Source: Klebsiella quasivariicola (GTDB taxonomy: Bacteria; Pseudomonadota; Gammaproteobacteria; Enterobacterales; Enterobacteriaceae). Taken from it: 64,000 bases of DNA. The notes beneath the pieces were generated by a model, which had not been told where the DNA came from, searched no databases, and saw only the letters and a program-made list of their open reading frames with translations. This document shows positions 33,693-42,915 of the stretch, in pieces (positions within the stretch are counted from its first letter, which is position 1; each line of letters starts with the position of its first letter). The DNA lies in contig NZ_CP022823.1 of NCBI RefSeq assembly GCF_002269255.1, positions 2,108,001 through 2,172,000 on the forward strand, in the 5' to 3' direction. A program made the position numbers and the translations under genes.

Positions 33693-34271
33693 CTAAGGTC
33701 GCGCGCCTATCTGCAGCGCCAGCTCGCGAATGATCCCGGCGGTCATTCCCCAGACAAAATAATGCTGGTACCAGGAGAGCCAGACGCGGTGGTCATTGCC
33801 GCGGCGGTGAATATCCAGCGGATGGTAGCGCCCCAGGCGCAGGGCTTCGGCCAGCGGCATTTCAAATACTGCGGCGACTTCGTCCTGGCTGGCGTGGTAG
33901 TGCAGATCCGGGGGAATAATGCCCACCACCGGCGTCACCTGAAAACCGGTGACGCTGTCTACCGGCGGCAGGACGCCAATCACCTCGACTGCATCCGGCG
34001 GGATCGCAACTTCTTCCTGGGCTTCGCGCAGGGCAGCTGCGATAAGCGTCGCGTCCGTGTTATCTACCGCGCCGCCGGGAAAGGCGACCTGGCCGGCGTG
34101 CTTGCGCAGCAGCGGCGAACGCTGGGTCAGCAGCAGGCCGGGCTGCGGCCGACGCACGATCGGCACCAGCACCGCTGCCTGCCGTTGATTAAGCGCATGG
34201 CGCGAAGGCTGCGGGCGCAACAGCTGAAAACGGGACAGAAAGTCATCCAGATTGAGGGCGCGGTCCGCCAT
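33693..34271 (-). CDS. nudL: Nudix hydrolase NudL (CoA pyrophosphatase type)
   Basis: 192 residues (E. coli NudL/YeaB 192). The upstream CoA motif LLTQRSPLLRKHAGQVAFPG and the Nudix box GGAVDNTDATLIAAALREAQ plus EEVAIPP are visible. Family members split CoA and its derivatives into 4'-phosphopantetheine and 3',5'-ADP; the activity here is inferred from the CoA-type motif. It begins three bases after the pabB stop, so it is the second gene of a pabB-nudL operon. Confidence 0.94.
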   Translation of the reverse strand: MADRALNLDDFLSRFQLLRPQPSRHALNQRQAAVLVPIVRRPQPGLLLTQRSPLLRKHAGQVAFPGGAVDNTDATLIAAALREAQEEVAIPPDAVEVIGVLPPVDSVTGFQVTPVVGIIPPDLHYHASQDEVAAVFEMPLAEALRLGRYHPLDIHRRGNDHRVWLSWYQHYFVWGMTAGIIRELALQIGARP

Positions 34272-34274
34272 GGT

Positions 34275-35630
34275 TTAATTCTCCAGTTGGTGCAGGATAC
34301 GATTAACTTTATCAAAAGTTTCCTGATATTCCGCCGCTTCATCGCTATCCGCCACAATTCCGCCGCCGGCGGAGCAGTACAGCTGCCCCTGCCAGGCCGT
34401 CAGGGTGCGAATGGTGATGCTGGTATCCATATTGCCGCAATAGCTCAGGTAGCCGATGCTTCCGCACCAGGCATTGCGTCGCTGGGGCTCCAGCTCATCG
34501 ATAATCTCCATTGCCCGCACCTTTGGGGCGCCGGTGATCGACCCGCCGGGAAAGGCGGCGCGCAGCAGGTCGCTGGCGTGCAGCGTTGCCGGTAAGCGGG
34601 CGGTGATGGTACTGACCAGATGATGGACCGCAGGGAACGGCTCGACCACGAACAGCTCGGGGACTCGCACGCTGCCCGGGACGGCGACGCGGCCGATGTC
34701 GTTGCGCATCAGATCGACAATCATTACATTCTCGGCGCGATCTTTCGGCGAATTTGCCAGCTTCTCAGCCTGCTGCGCATCTTCCAGCGGCGAATCGAGC
34801 CGTGGCAGGGTGCCTTTTATCGGGCGTGTCTGGATCTCGCCCTGGCGCAGCTGAATGAAGCGCTCCGGCGACAGGCTTAAAATCGCGCCTTCCTCAAGGC
34901 GGATAAAGGCGCTAAAGGGGGCGCGGTTGGCGGCGTTTAGCTGGCGGAAAGCCTGCCATTCATCACCGACGTAGTTGGCCTGAAAGCGCTGAGCGAGGTT
35001 GACCTGATAGCAGTCGCCGCTTTGCAGATAGGCCTGTACCTGGCGAAATTTCTCGCCGTACTGCTGGCGGTTCATATTTGACTGCCAACTGGAGGTCAGG
35101 GAGAAAGTTTGAGCCGGCTGGCGTGTTTGTGATTCCAGCCACTGCAGGCGCTGCTGCGGGTCGTCATAGCTGAGCAGTGAAATTTGCTGACGCTGGTGGT
35201 CGACGATCAGCGCCCAGTCATAAATGCCTACCGCCATCTCCGGCAGGGCGATATCAGCCTGCGCGTGCGAAGGGAGACGCTCAAAGCGGCGGCCCAGGTC
35301 GTAGCCGAATAGCCCCAGCGCGCCGCCGAGAAACGGCAGGTTTTCATCGGCCGGCGGCGTTAACTGACAGCGATCCAACTGCTGTTGCAGCAGTTGCAGC
35401 GGATCTTCCGCAGAGATACAAACGGTTTCGCCGTCATCGACCCAGGTCTGTTCACCGCGCGTCAGCAGCGTGGCGCGCGGGGCCGCCACCAGGATATCAA
35501 AGCGGTTATGCGGATGATCGGCAAAGCCGGAATGCAGCAGCATCGCCCAGGGCGTGGCGCTTAACGGCGTAAAATAGTGTTCGGCCGCATCCGGGCGCCA
35601 GGGCAGGGTAATAATCGCGGGGGACAACAT
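34275..35630 (-). CDS. pabB: Aminodeoxychorismate synthase component I
   Basis: 451 residues (E. coli PabB 453). With the amidotransferase PabA it makes 4-amino-4-deoxychorismate from chorismate and glutamine, the first step to p-aminobenzoate and folate. The C-terminal chorismate-binding domain shows RPIKGTLPR (the lysine of the PIKGT motif), DRAENVMIVDLMRNDIGRVA, HHLVSTITARL and the GGSITGAPKVRAMEIID region. The start is an ATG at 35630. Divergent from yoaH. Confidence 0.96.
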   Translation of the reverse strand: MLSPAIITLPWRPDAAEHYFTPLSATPWAMLLHSGFADHPHNRFDILVAAPRATLLTRGEQTWVDDGETVCISAEDPLQLLQQQLDRCQLTPPADENLPFLGGALGLFGYDLGRRFERLPSHAQADIALPEMAVGIYDWALIVDHQRQQISLLSYDDPQQRLQWLESQTRQPAQTFSLTSSWQSNMNRQQYGEKFRQVQAYLQSGDCYQVNLAQRFQANYVGDEWQAFRQLNAANRAPFSAFIRLEEGAILSLSPERFIQLRQGEIQTRPIKGTLPRLDSPLEDAQQAEKLANSPKDRAENVMIVDLMRNDIGRVAVPGSVRVPELFVVEPFPAVHHLVSTITARLPATLHASDLLRAAFPGGSITGAPKVRAMEIIDELEPQRRNAWCGSIGYLSYCGNMDTSITIRTLTAWQGQLYCSAGGGIVADSDEAAEYQETFDKVNRILHQLEN

Positions 35631-35718
35631 CTTTCTCTATCCTGAACGTTGCCGTCCCTCTGGCGTAGGCGGGGACGGCGTGAAATAATTACGCCCCACA
35701 ATGTAGCAGGAGTAAAAG

Positions 35719-35904
35719 ATGTTTGCAGGTTTACCTTCGCTGAGCCACGAGCAACAGCAAAAAGCGGTCGAACGTATCCATGAGCTAATGGCCCAGGGGA
35801 TGAGCAGCGGCCAGGCGATTGCCCTGGTGGCGGAAGAGCTGCGCGCAACGCATACCGGCGAGCAGATCGTCGCGCGCTTTGAAGATGAAGACGAAGACGA
35901 GTAA
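35719..35904 (+). CDS. yoaH: YoaH family (UPF0181) small protein
   Basis: 61 residues: [20 protein letters not shown], then [20 protein letters not shown] and an acidic tail ending EDEDEDE. Predicted short helices, cytoplasmic, unknown function. AGGAG precedes the ATG. Convergent with yoaB, whose stop is directly adjacent. Confidence 0.92.
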
Positions 35905-36249
35905 TTACACCGCGGCGATAATTTTGATCTCGACTTTATACTGCGGTTTCATCAGCGTGGCTTCTACCGTGCAGCGCACCGGGGCGTGACCGGCCACTAC
36001 CCAGGCGTCCCAGGCCTTATTCATCGCCGCAAAGTCATTTTTGTCGGCGAGGAAGATGGTGGCGTCAAGAATACGCGACTTGTCGCTACCCTGTTTTTCC
36101 AGTACCGCGTCAATCTGCGCGAGGGTATTAGCGGTCTGCTCGAAGGCGTCGGCGTCGAGATTTGCCGGCACGCCGGTGTAGTACAGAGTCTGGTTGTGGA
36201 TCACCACGTCTGACCAGCGGGCTTCAGCATCAATACGCGTAATTGTCAT
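35905..36249 (-). CDS. yoaB: RidA-family protein YoaB
   Basis: 114 residues, as in E. coli YoaB. YjgF/YER057c/UK114 (Rid) family; RidA itself deaminates reactive enamine/imine intermediates. Visible are the N-terminal SDVVIHNQTLYYTGVPA and the C-terminal APVRCTVEATLMKPQYKVEI, where RidA has the substrate-binding arginine and cysteine region (APVR). Activity of the YoaB subgroup is not established. Ends directly next to yoaH. Confidence 0.92.
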   Translation of the reverse strand: MTITRIDAEARWSDVVIHNQTLYYTGVPANLDADAFEQTANTLAQIDAVLEKQGSDKSRILDATIFLADKNDFAAMNKAWDAWVVAGHAPVRCTVEATLMKPQYKVEIKIIAAV

Positions 36250-36379
36250 TTCTCATTCCTCTTGAGGGTTCCATTCGGCTGCGGCAAGACTGCCATAATG
36301 TGCCGCGCGCGTCACTACCCGGACTGGCGAAACGCCGTGCTCCCTGACATAATCACTGTCCAAATAACCAGGGGGCAAT

Positions 36380-38290
36380 GTGATCGACGATTTTGCAGCA
36401 GACGGCCAGCTAGCCAAAGCCATACCGGGATTTAAACCGCGCGAACCGCAGCGCCAGATGGCGGTGGCGGTCAGCGAAGCGATTGAGGCCTCCCGGCCGC
36501 TGGTGGTGGAAGCGGGGACCGGAACCGGTAAAACCTATGCCTATCTGGCACCTGCGCTGCGGGCGAAAAAAAAGGTGATTATCTCCACCGGGTCGAAAGC
36601 GCTGCAGGACCAGCTCTATAGCCGCGATCTGCCCACCGTCGCCAAAGCGCTTAAGTTTACCGGTAAACTGGCGCTGCTCAAAGGGCGCTCTAACTACCTG
36701 TGCCTCGAACGTCTTGAGCAGCAGGCGCTGGCGGGCGGCGATCTGCCGGTGCAAACCCTCAGCGACGTGATCCTCCTGCGCTCCTGGTCGAACCAAACCC
36801 AGGATGGCGACATTAGCACCTGCGCCAGCGTGGCGGAAGATTCCCAGGCCTGGCCGCTGGTCACCAGCACCAACGATAACTGTCTCGGTAGCGACTGCCC
36901 GCTGTATAAAGACTGCTTCGTGGTGAAGGCGCGTAAAAAAGCGATGGACGCCGACGTGGTGGTGGTCAACCATCACCTGTTCCTGGCCGATATGGTGGTC
37001 AAAGAGAGCGGCTTTGCCGAGCTGATCCCCGAGGCGGAAGTGATGATCTTCGATGAAGCCCATCAGCTGCCGGATATTGCCAGCCAGTACTTTGGCCAGT
37101 CGCTCTCCAGCCGCCAGCTGCTGGACCTGGCGAAAGACATCACCATTGCCTATCGCACTGAACTCAAGGATACCCAGCAGCTGCAAAAATGTGCCGACCG
37201 CCTGGCGCAAAGCGCCCAGGATTTCCGCCTGCAGCTGGGCGATCCCGGCTATCGTGGCAACCTGCGCGAACTGCTGGCGGACACCAACATTCAGCGCGCG
37301 CTGCTGCTGCTCGATGACGCTCTTGAACTGTGTTACGACGTCGCCAAACTCTCCCTCGGGCGCTCGGCGCTGCTCGATGCCGCCTTTGAGCGCGCGACCC
37401 TCTACCGAGGGCGCTTAAAGCGGCTGAAAGAGATTAATCAGCCGGGTTACAGCTACTGGTATGAGTGTACCTCGCGCCACTTCACCCTCGCGCTGACGCC
37501 GTTAACCGTGGCCGAGAAGTTTAAAGAGGTCATGGCGCAGAAATCGGGGAGCTGGATCTTTACCTCGGCGACGCTGTCGGTCAACGACGACCTGCATCAC
37601 TTCACTGCCCGGCTGGGGATCGACGAGGCACAGACCCTGCTGCTGCCGAGTCCCTTTGATTATCAGCATCAGGCGCTGCTCTGCGTGCCGCGCAACCTAC
37701 CGCTGCCGAATCAGCCCGGCGCGGCGCGGCATCTGGCGGCGATGCTCAAGCCGTTGATCGAGGCCAACGACGGTCGCTGCTTTATGCTGTGTACCTCGCA
37801 TGCCATGATGCGCGATCTGGCGGAGCAGTTCCGCGCTACCATGACGCTACCCGTGCTGCTGCAGGGGGAGACCAGCAAAGGCCAGCTGCTGCAGCAGTTC
37901 GTCAGCGCTGGAAATGCGCTGCTGGTGGCCACCAGCAGCTTCTGGGAGGGAGTCGACGTGCGCGGCGACGCGCTGTCACTGGTGATTATCGATAAGCTAC
38001 CCTTTACCTCGCCGGACGATCCGCTGCTGAAAGCGCGGATGGAAGATTGCCGTCTGCGCGGCGGGGACCCCTTCGATGAAGTGCAGCTCCCGGACGCGGT
38101 GATCACCCTTAAACAGGGGGTGGGGCGCCTGATCCGAGATATTGACGACCGTGGGGTGCTGGTGATCTGCGACAACCGGCTGGTGATGCGCCCTTACGGG
38201 GCGGTGTTCCTGGCGAGCCTGCCGCCGGCGCCGCGAACCCGCGATATCCGCCGGGCGGTGCGCTTTCTCGCCGTACCGCCGGCAAGGTAA
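36380..38290 (+). CDS. yoaA: YoaA, XPD/DinG-type iron-sulfur DNA helicase
   Basis: 636 residues from a GTG start (E. coli 636). 5'-3' superfamily-2 helicase that in E. coli works with the clamp-loader subunit HolC in repair of blocked forks. Walker A VEAGTGTGKTYAY near residue 45, DEAH box IFDEAHQLPD near 225, iron-sulfur cysteines in SNYLCLERLEQ, ISTCASVAED and the NCLGSDCPLYKDCF block, and C-terminal motif VI QGVGRLIRD. AGGGGGCAAT precedes the start. Divergent from yoaB, followed by tsaB. Confidence 0.96.
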   Translation: MIDDFAADGQLAKAIPGFKPREPQRQMAVAVSEAIEASRPLVVEAGTGTGKTYAYLAPALRAKKKVIISTGSKALQDQLYSRDLPTVAKALKFTGKLALLKGRSNYLCLERLEQQALAGGDLPVQTLSDVILLRSWSNQTQDGDISTCASVAEDSQAWPLVTSTNDNCLGSDCPLYKDCFVVKARKKAMDADVVVVNHHLFLADMVVKESGFAELIPEAEVMIFDEAHQLPDIASQYFGQSLSSRQLLDLAKDITIAYRTELKDTQQLQKCADRLAQSAQDFRLQLGDPGYRGNLRELLADTNIQRALLLLDDALELCYDVAKLSLGRSALLDAAFERATLYRGRLKRLKEINQPGYSYWYECTSRHFTLALTPLTVAEKFKEVMAQKSGSWIFTSATLSVNDDLHHFTARLGIDEAQTLLLPSPFDYQHQALLCVPRNLPLPNQPGAARHLAAMLKPLIEANDGRCFMLCTSHAMMRDLAEQFRATMTLPVLLQGETSKGQLLQQFVSAGNALLVATSSFWEGVDVRGDALSLVIIDKLPFTSPDDPLLKARMEDCRLRGGDPFDEVQLPDAVITLKQGVGRLIRDIDDRGVLVICDNRLVMRPYGAVFLASLPPAPRTRDIRRAVRFLAVPPAR

Positions 38291-38435
38291 TCCGCACTAA
38301 AATGTGTTAAGCTGCGCGCCATTTTGTTAATTAGCGGTTCCCAATAGACTTCGGGCGGCATGGCGGCGGGTTGACCGTATGCCGGGAAACAGGCTGCCTG
38401 AAGGCCTGAACTATGTAACGAGAGCGTGACCACCC

Positions 38436-39131
38436 ATGCGAATTTTGGCTATCGATACCGCCACAGAGGCCTGCTCCGCGGCGCTGTGGAATGATGGCAC
38501 CCTTAGTGCTCATTTCGAAATTTGTCCCCGCGAACATACCCAACGTATCCTGCCGCTGGTGCAGGAGGTCCTGACTGAAAGCGGCACCATGCTGACCGAG
38601 CTTGACGCGCTGGCCTTTGGCCGCGGTCCGGGCAGCTTTACCGGCGTGCGTATCGGCATTGGTATCGCCCAGGGGCTGGCGCTCGGCGCCGAACTGCCAA
38701 TGATCGGCGTTTCCACCCTGGCCACCATGGCGCAGGGCGCCTGGCGCAAAACCGGCGCCACCCGCGTGCTGGCGGCGATTGACGCGCGAATGGGCGAAGT
38801 CTACTGGGCTGAGTACCAGCGCGACGAGCAGGGCGTCTGGCACGGTGAAGAGACCGAAGCGGTACTTAAACCGGACGCGGTGGCCGAACGGCTGGCGCAG
38901 CTTTCCGGCGAATGGGCCACCGTCGGCACCGGCTGGCAGGCGTGGCCGGATCTGGCGAAAGAAAGCGGACTGACCTTAAGCAGCGGTGAAATTGAACTGC
39001 CGGCGGCAGAAGATATGCTGCCGTTAGCCTGTTACCTGCTGGCGGCGGGGAAAACCGTGGCCGTGGAGAAAGCGGAGCCGGTTTATTTGCGAAACGAGGT
39101 GGCGTGGAAGAAACTTCCGGGCCGCGAGTGA
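38436..39131 (+). CDS. tsaB: TsaB, partner in tRNA t6A synthesis
   Basis: 231 residues (E. coli YeaZ/TsaB 231). ASKHA-fold protein that binds TsaD and TsaE for the threonylcarbamoyl transfer to A37 of ANN-reading tRNAs. Visible: MRILAIDTATEACSAALW at the start, the degenerate HTQRILPLVQEVL, FGRGPGSFTGVRIGIGIAQG and RVLAAIDARMGEVYWAEY. It lacks the metal-binding HxxxH of TsaD, as is normal. yeaY follows after 38 bp. Confidence 0.97.
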   Translation: MRILAIDTATEACSAALWNDGTLSAHFEICPREHTQRILPLVQEVLTESGTMLTELDALAFGRGPGSFTGVRIGIGIAQGLALGAELPMIGVSTLATMAQGAWRKTGATRVLAAIDARMGEVYWAEYQRDEQGVWHGEETEAVLKPDAVAERLAQLSGEWATVGTGWQAWPDLAKESGLTLSSGEIELPAAEDMLPLACYLLAAGKTVAVEKAEPVYLRNEVAWKKLPGRE

Positions 39132-39169
39132 ATCTCAGTAACAAGAAGACTGAGAAAAGGAGTCGCATC

Positions 39170-39751
39170 ATGGCGGGTCAAAAACAGGGCGTTCGCTGGC
39201 TGCTGGCCGCGGCGGTTGCCGTTGCGTTAAGCGGCTGCGTATCGGTGCCGGATGCCATCAAAGGCACCAGCCCTACGCCGCAGCAGGATTTAGTGCGGGT
39301 GATGAACGCCCCGCAGCTGTACGTTGGCCAGGAAGCGCGCTTTGGCGGCAAGGTGGTCAATGTGCAGAACCAGCAGGGGAAAACCCGTTTAGAGATCGCC
39401 ACCGTGCCGCTGGACAGTGGTGCGCGGCCTGTACTGGGCGAACCATCGCGGGGGCGGATCTATGCTGATGTTAATGGCTTCCTCGATCCGGTGGACTTCC
39501 GCGGTCAACTGGTGACCGTCGTCGGGCCGATTGCCGGCGTGGTAGACGGTAAAGTTGGCGCAACGTCGTATAAATTCATGTTGATGAACGCCACCGGCTA
39601 TAAGCGTTGGAACGTGGTGCAGCAGGTGGTAATGCCCCCGCAGCCTATCGATCCGTGGATGCTGGGTCCGCGCCCCTGGGGTTACGGCTATGGCGGCTGG
39701 GGCTGGTACAACCCCGGTCCTGCTGAGGTGAGAAACGTTGTAACCGAATGA
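39170..39751 (+). CDS. yeaY: Slp-family outer-membrane lipoprotein YeaY
   Basis: 193 residues (E. coli YeaY 193). Signal peptide with lipobox ALSGC (cysteine near residue 23), so a lipoprotein; the +2 residue is valine, which fits outer-membrane sorting. The Slp domain follows (APQLYVGQEARFGGKVVNV, LDPVDFRGQLVTVVGPIAG), then a Gly/Trp/Tyr-rich end (WGYGYGGWGWYNPGP). The ATG at 39170 follows AAAAGGAG. E. coli yeaY is reported as a sigma-E target. Next gene after tsaB, then a terminator. Confidence 0.94.
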   Translation: MAGQKQGVRWLLAAAVAVALSGCVSVPDAIKGTSPTPQQDLVRVMNAPQLYVGQEARFGGKVVNVQNQQGKTRLEIATVPLDSGARPVLGEPSRGRIYADVNGFLDPVDFRGQLVTVVGPIAGVVDGKVGATSYKFMLMNATGYKRWNVVQQVVMPPQPIDPWMLGPRPWGYGYGGWGWYNPGPAEVRNVVTE

Positions 39752-39772
39752 TTTTGTTGTTTTTGTAAGTTG

Positions 39773-39810
39773 AAAGAAACAGCGGCTTGTCCGCTGTTTC
39801 TTTGTTTTCA
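39773..39810 (+). terminator. Terminator of tsaB-yeaY
   Basis: Perfect 13-bp stem AAAGAAACAGCGG/CCGCTGTTTCTTT, loop CTTGT, then GTTTTC. It lies 21 bp after the yeaY stop. Confidence 0.9.
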
Positions 39811-39868
39811 GTTGAATAAGAAAAAAAATAGTGACGCGCTTCGCAACCTGCTCATCGCCTAATTAATA

Positions 39869-39885
39869 AACTGGTACGCTGAGTT
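39869..39885. promoter_or_regulatory. FadR operator of fadD
   Basis: AACTGGTACGCTGAGTT, with the conserved CTGGT half of the FadR site, directly before and touching a perfect -10 TATAAT at 39888. FadR bound here would block transcription, as known for E. coli fadD; the regulator itself is encoded at 49312. Confidence 0.65.
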
Positions 39886-39956
39886 AATATAATGTTAACA
39901 AAATGTATTTTCCAGGGGCTGTGATGACGACGAATAACTATTTCAGAGGTGATGCA

Positions 39957-41642
39957 GTGAAAAAGGTTTGGCTAAACCGTTATCCCGCGGATGTTCCTGC
40001 GGAGATAAATCCTGACCGCTATCAATCCCTGGTTGAATTGTTTGAACATGCCACCACCCGCTACGCTGACCAACCGGCGTTTATCAATATGGGTGAAGTG
40101 ATGACCTACCGTAAGCTGGAGGAGCGCAGCCGGGCCTTCGCCGCTTACCTTCAGGAGGGGTTAGGGCTGCAGAAGGGCGATCGCGTGGCCCTGATGATGC
40201 CTAACCTGCTGCAGTATCCGGTGGCCCTGTTTGGCATCCTGCGCGCCGGGATGATCGTGGTCAACGTCAACCCCTTGTATACCCCGCGTGAACTGGAGCA
40301 TCAGCTCAACGACAGCGGCGCGGCGGCGATCGTTATCGTTTCTAACTTTGCCCATACTCTGGAAAAAGTGGTGGCGAAAACGCAGGTCCAGCATGTGATC
40401 CTGACGCGCATGGGCGACCAGCTCTCCACCGCCAAAGGCACGCTGGTGAACTTTGTGGTCAAGTACATCAAGCGCCTGGTGCCTAAATACCATCTTCCGG
40501 ATGCCATCTCATTTCGCAGCGCGCTGCAGCATGGCTACCGCATGCAGTACGTTAAGCCGGAGATTGTTGCGGAAGATCTGGCTTTTCTGCAGTACACCGG
40601 GGGCACCACCGGCGTGGCCAAAGGGGCGATGCTAACCCACCGCAACATGCTGGCAAACCTCGAGCAGGTTAATGCCACCTACGGTCCGCTGTTGCATCGC
40701 GGTAAAGAGTTCGTGGTGACTGCGCTGCCGCTGTATCACATTTTTGCCCTGACCATGAACTGCCTGCTGTTTATCGAACTGGGCGGGCAGAATCTGCTGA
40801 TCACTAATCCGCGCGACATTCCCGGGCTGGTGAAGGAGCTGGCGAAATATCCGTTTACCGCCATGACCGGGGTCAATACCCTGTTCAACGCTTTGCTGAA
40901 CAACAAAGAGTTCCAGCAGCTGGACTTCTCTTCTCTGCACCTGTCCGCCGGCGGCGGGATGCCGGTGCAGCAGGCGGTGGCCGAGCGCTGGGTGAAACTG
41001 ACCGGACAATATCTGCTGGAGGGCTACGGCCTGACCGAGTGTTCGCCGCTGGTCAGCGTCAACCCGCACGATATTGACTACCACAGCGGCAGCATTGGTC
41101 TGCCGGTGCCCTCCACCGAAGCGAAACTGGTGGATGATGATGATAACGACGTGGCGCCGGGGCAGCCGGGCGAGCTCTGTATCAAGGGGCCGCAGGTGAT
41201 GCTGGGCTACTGGCAGCGGCCTGACGCGACGGATGAAATTATCAAAGACGGTTGGCTGCACACCGGGGATATCGCGGTGATGGATGACGAGGGATTCCTG
41301 CGCATCGTAGACCGCAAAAAAGACATGATCCTGGTGTCGGGCTTTAACGTCTATCCGAATGAAATCGAAGATGTCGTCATGCAGCACAGCGGGGTGCTGG
41401 AAGTGGCGGCCATCGGCGTGCCGTCCGGCAGCAGCGGTGAAGCGGTGAAGATTTTCGTGGTCAAGAAAGATGCCGCGTTAACGGAAGAAGCGCTGATTAC
41501 GTTCTGCCGCCGCCATCTCACTGGCTACAAAGTGCCGAAGCTGGTGGAATTTCGTGACGAACTGCCGAAATCCAACGTCGGGAAAATTTTGCGGCGAGAA
41601 CTGCGTGACGAAGCGCGCGCTAAAGTGGACAATAAAGGCTAA
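39957..41642 (+). CDS. fadD: Long-chain fatty acyl-CoA synthetase
   Basis: 561 residues, the same as E. coli FadD. Activates long-chain fatty acids to acyl-CoA with ATP at the inner membrane, coupled to FadL import. AMP-binding motif YTGGTTGVAKGAM near residue 213, the second motif GYGLTECSPLVSVN near 360, and the FACS signature DGWLHTGDIAVMDDEGFLR then IVDRKKDMI near 433-460. The GTG at 39957 is chosen because it has AGAGGT six bases upstream and matches the E. coli N terminus (MKKVWLNRYPADVP); the frame runs 18 codons further. rnd follows behind a terminator. Confidence 0.97.
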   Translation: MKKVWLNRYPADVPAEINPDRYQSLVELFEHATTRYADQPAFINMGEVMTYRKLEERSRAFAAYLQEGLGLQKGDRVALMMPNLLQYPVALFGILRAGMIVVNVNPLYTPRELEHQLNDSGAAAIVIVSNFAHTLEKVVAKTQVQHVILTRMGDQLSTAKGTLVNFVVKYIKRLVPKYHLPDAISFRSALQHGYRMQYVKPEIVAEDLAFLQYTGGTTGVAKGAMLTHRNMLANLEQVNATYGPLLHRGKEFVVTALPLYHIFALTMNCLLFIELGGQNLLITNPRDIPGLVKELAKYPFTAMTGVNTLFNALLNNKEFQQLDFSSLHLSAGGGMPVQQAVAERWVKLTGQYLLEGYGLTECSPLVSVNPHDIDYHSGSIGLPVPSTEAKLVDDDDNDVAPGQPGELCIKGPQVMLGYWQRPDATDEIIKDGWLHTGDIAVMDDEGFLRIVDRKKDMILVSGFNVYPNEIEDVVMQHSGVLEVAAIGVPSGSSGEAVKIFVVKKDAALTEEALITFCRRHLTGYKVPKLVEFRDELPKSNVGKILRRELRDEARAKVDNKG

Positions 41643-41661
41643 GTAACGAATGAGTCGCCTG

Positions 41662-41686
41662 ACGCCGGCTACGCCGGCGTTTTTTA
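41662..41686 (+). terminator. Terminator of fadD
   Basis: ACGCCGGC/GCCGGCGT stem with loop TAC, then TTTTTTAT, 20 bp after the stop. Confidence 0.92.
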
Positions 41687-41711
41687 TGGGCGCAGGTTAA
41701 GAGAGTATGCT

Positions 41712-42839
41712 TTGAACTATCAGATGATCACCACCGACGATGGCCTGCGCGCTGTCTGCGAAGCGGCAAGCACGGCCTCCGCCGTCGCTCTGGATACAGA
41801 ATTTGTCCGCACCCGCACCTATTATCCGCAGCTGGGCCTGCTGCAGCTGTTCGACGGCAACCAGGTCTCTCTGATCGATCCCTTGACGATTAGCGACTGG
41901 GCGCCGATGCGCGACCTTCTCCTCAACCCGCAGGTGACCAAATACCTCCATGCCGGCAGTGAAGATTTAGAAGTCTTCCTTAATGCGTTCAACCTGATTC
42001 CGCAGCCGCTGATCGATACCCAGATCCTGGCGGCGTTCTGTGGCCGCCCGATGTCCTGGGGCTTTGCTTCGATGGTGGAAGAGTATTCCGGGGTAGCGCT
42101 GGATAAAAGTGAATCCCGCACCGACTGGCTGGCGCGCCCGCTGACCGAGCGTCAGTGCGAATATGCCGCGGCCGACGTCTGGTACCTGCTGCCGATCGCC
42201 AGCCAGTTAATGGCGGAAACCGATCGCGCGGGTTGGCTGTCGGCGGCGCTCGATGAGTGCCGTCTGATGCAGCAGCGTCGTCAGGAAGTGGTCGAACCGG
42301 CCGAGGCCTGGCGTGATATCGGCAACGCCTGGCAGCTGCGTACCCGCCAGCTGGGATGCCTGCAGCTGCTGGCGGAGTGGCGCCTGCGTAAAGCGCGTGA
42401 GCGCGATTTGGCGGTGAACTTTGTGGTGCGGGAAGAGCATCTGTGGAGCGTGGCGCGTTATATGCCCACTAGCCTCGGCGAGCTCGACAGCCTCGGGTTG
42501 TCCGGTAGCGAAATTCGCTTCCATGGCAAAACGCTGATTAGTCTGGTCGAGAAAGCCCAGGCGCTGCCGGAATCGGCCCTGCCGGCCCCGCTGCAAAACC
42601 TCATTGATATGCCGGGCTACCGCAAAGCCTTTAAAGATATCAAAGCGCTGGTGCAGGAAGTGAGCGCCGACAAGGGCGTGAGCGCGGAACTGCTGGCCTC
42701 GCGTCGGCAGATCAACCAGCTGCTGAACTGGCACTGGCAGCTGAAAACCCAGGCCGCTGAGCCGGAGCTGATTTCCGGCTGGCGCGGGGAACTGATGGCC
42801 GAGCGGCTGACGTCGTTATTAAACGACTATCCACGTTAG
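41712..42839 (+). CDS. rnd: Ribonuclease D
   Basis: 375 residues (E. coli RNase D 375). 3'-5' exoribonuclease that trims tRNA precursors and other small RNAs. DEDD catalytic residues are visible: LDTEFVRTRTYYP, LHAGSEDLEVF, and CEYAAADVWYLLP with the Y-x(3)-D of the DEDDy class; two HRDC domains follow (for example LQLLAEWRLRKARERDLAVN). The start is TTG, as known for E. coli rnd, preceded by AAGAGAG; a low-efficiency start that keeps enzyme levels down. Confidence 0.97.
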   Translation: MNYQMITTDDGLRAVCEAASTASAVALDTEFVRTRTYYPQLGLLQLFDGNQVSLIDPLTISDWAPMRDLLLNPQVTKYLHAGSEDLEVFLNAFNLIPQPLIDTQILAAFCGRPMSWGFASMVEEYSGVALDKSESRTDWLARPLTERQCEYAAADVWYLLPIASQLMAETDRAGWLSAALDECRLMQQRRQEVVEPAEAWRDIGNAWQLRTRQLGCLQLLAEWRLRKARERDLAVNFVVREEHLWSVARYMPTSLGELDSLGLSGSEIRFHGKTLISLVEKAQALPESALPAPLQNLIDMPGYRKAFKDIKALVQEVSADKGVSAELLASRRQINQLLNWHWQLKTQAAEPELISGWRGELMAERLTSLLNDYPR

Positions 42840-42861
42840 CGGACGGCCTGCTCCAGGCAAT

Positions 42862-42898
42862 AAAAAACCGGCGGCGCGTGGCGTTGCCGGTTTTTTTT
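42862..42898. terminator. Terminator between rnd and minE
   Basis: AAAAAACCGGC...GCCGGTTTTTTTT hairpin between convergent genes; A run left and T run right serve both. Confidence 0.9.
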
Positions 42899-42915
42899 CG
42901 GGCGGAACAACAGGG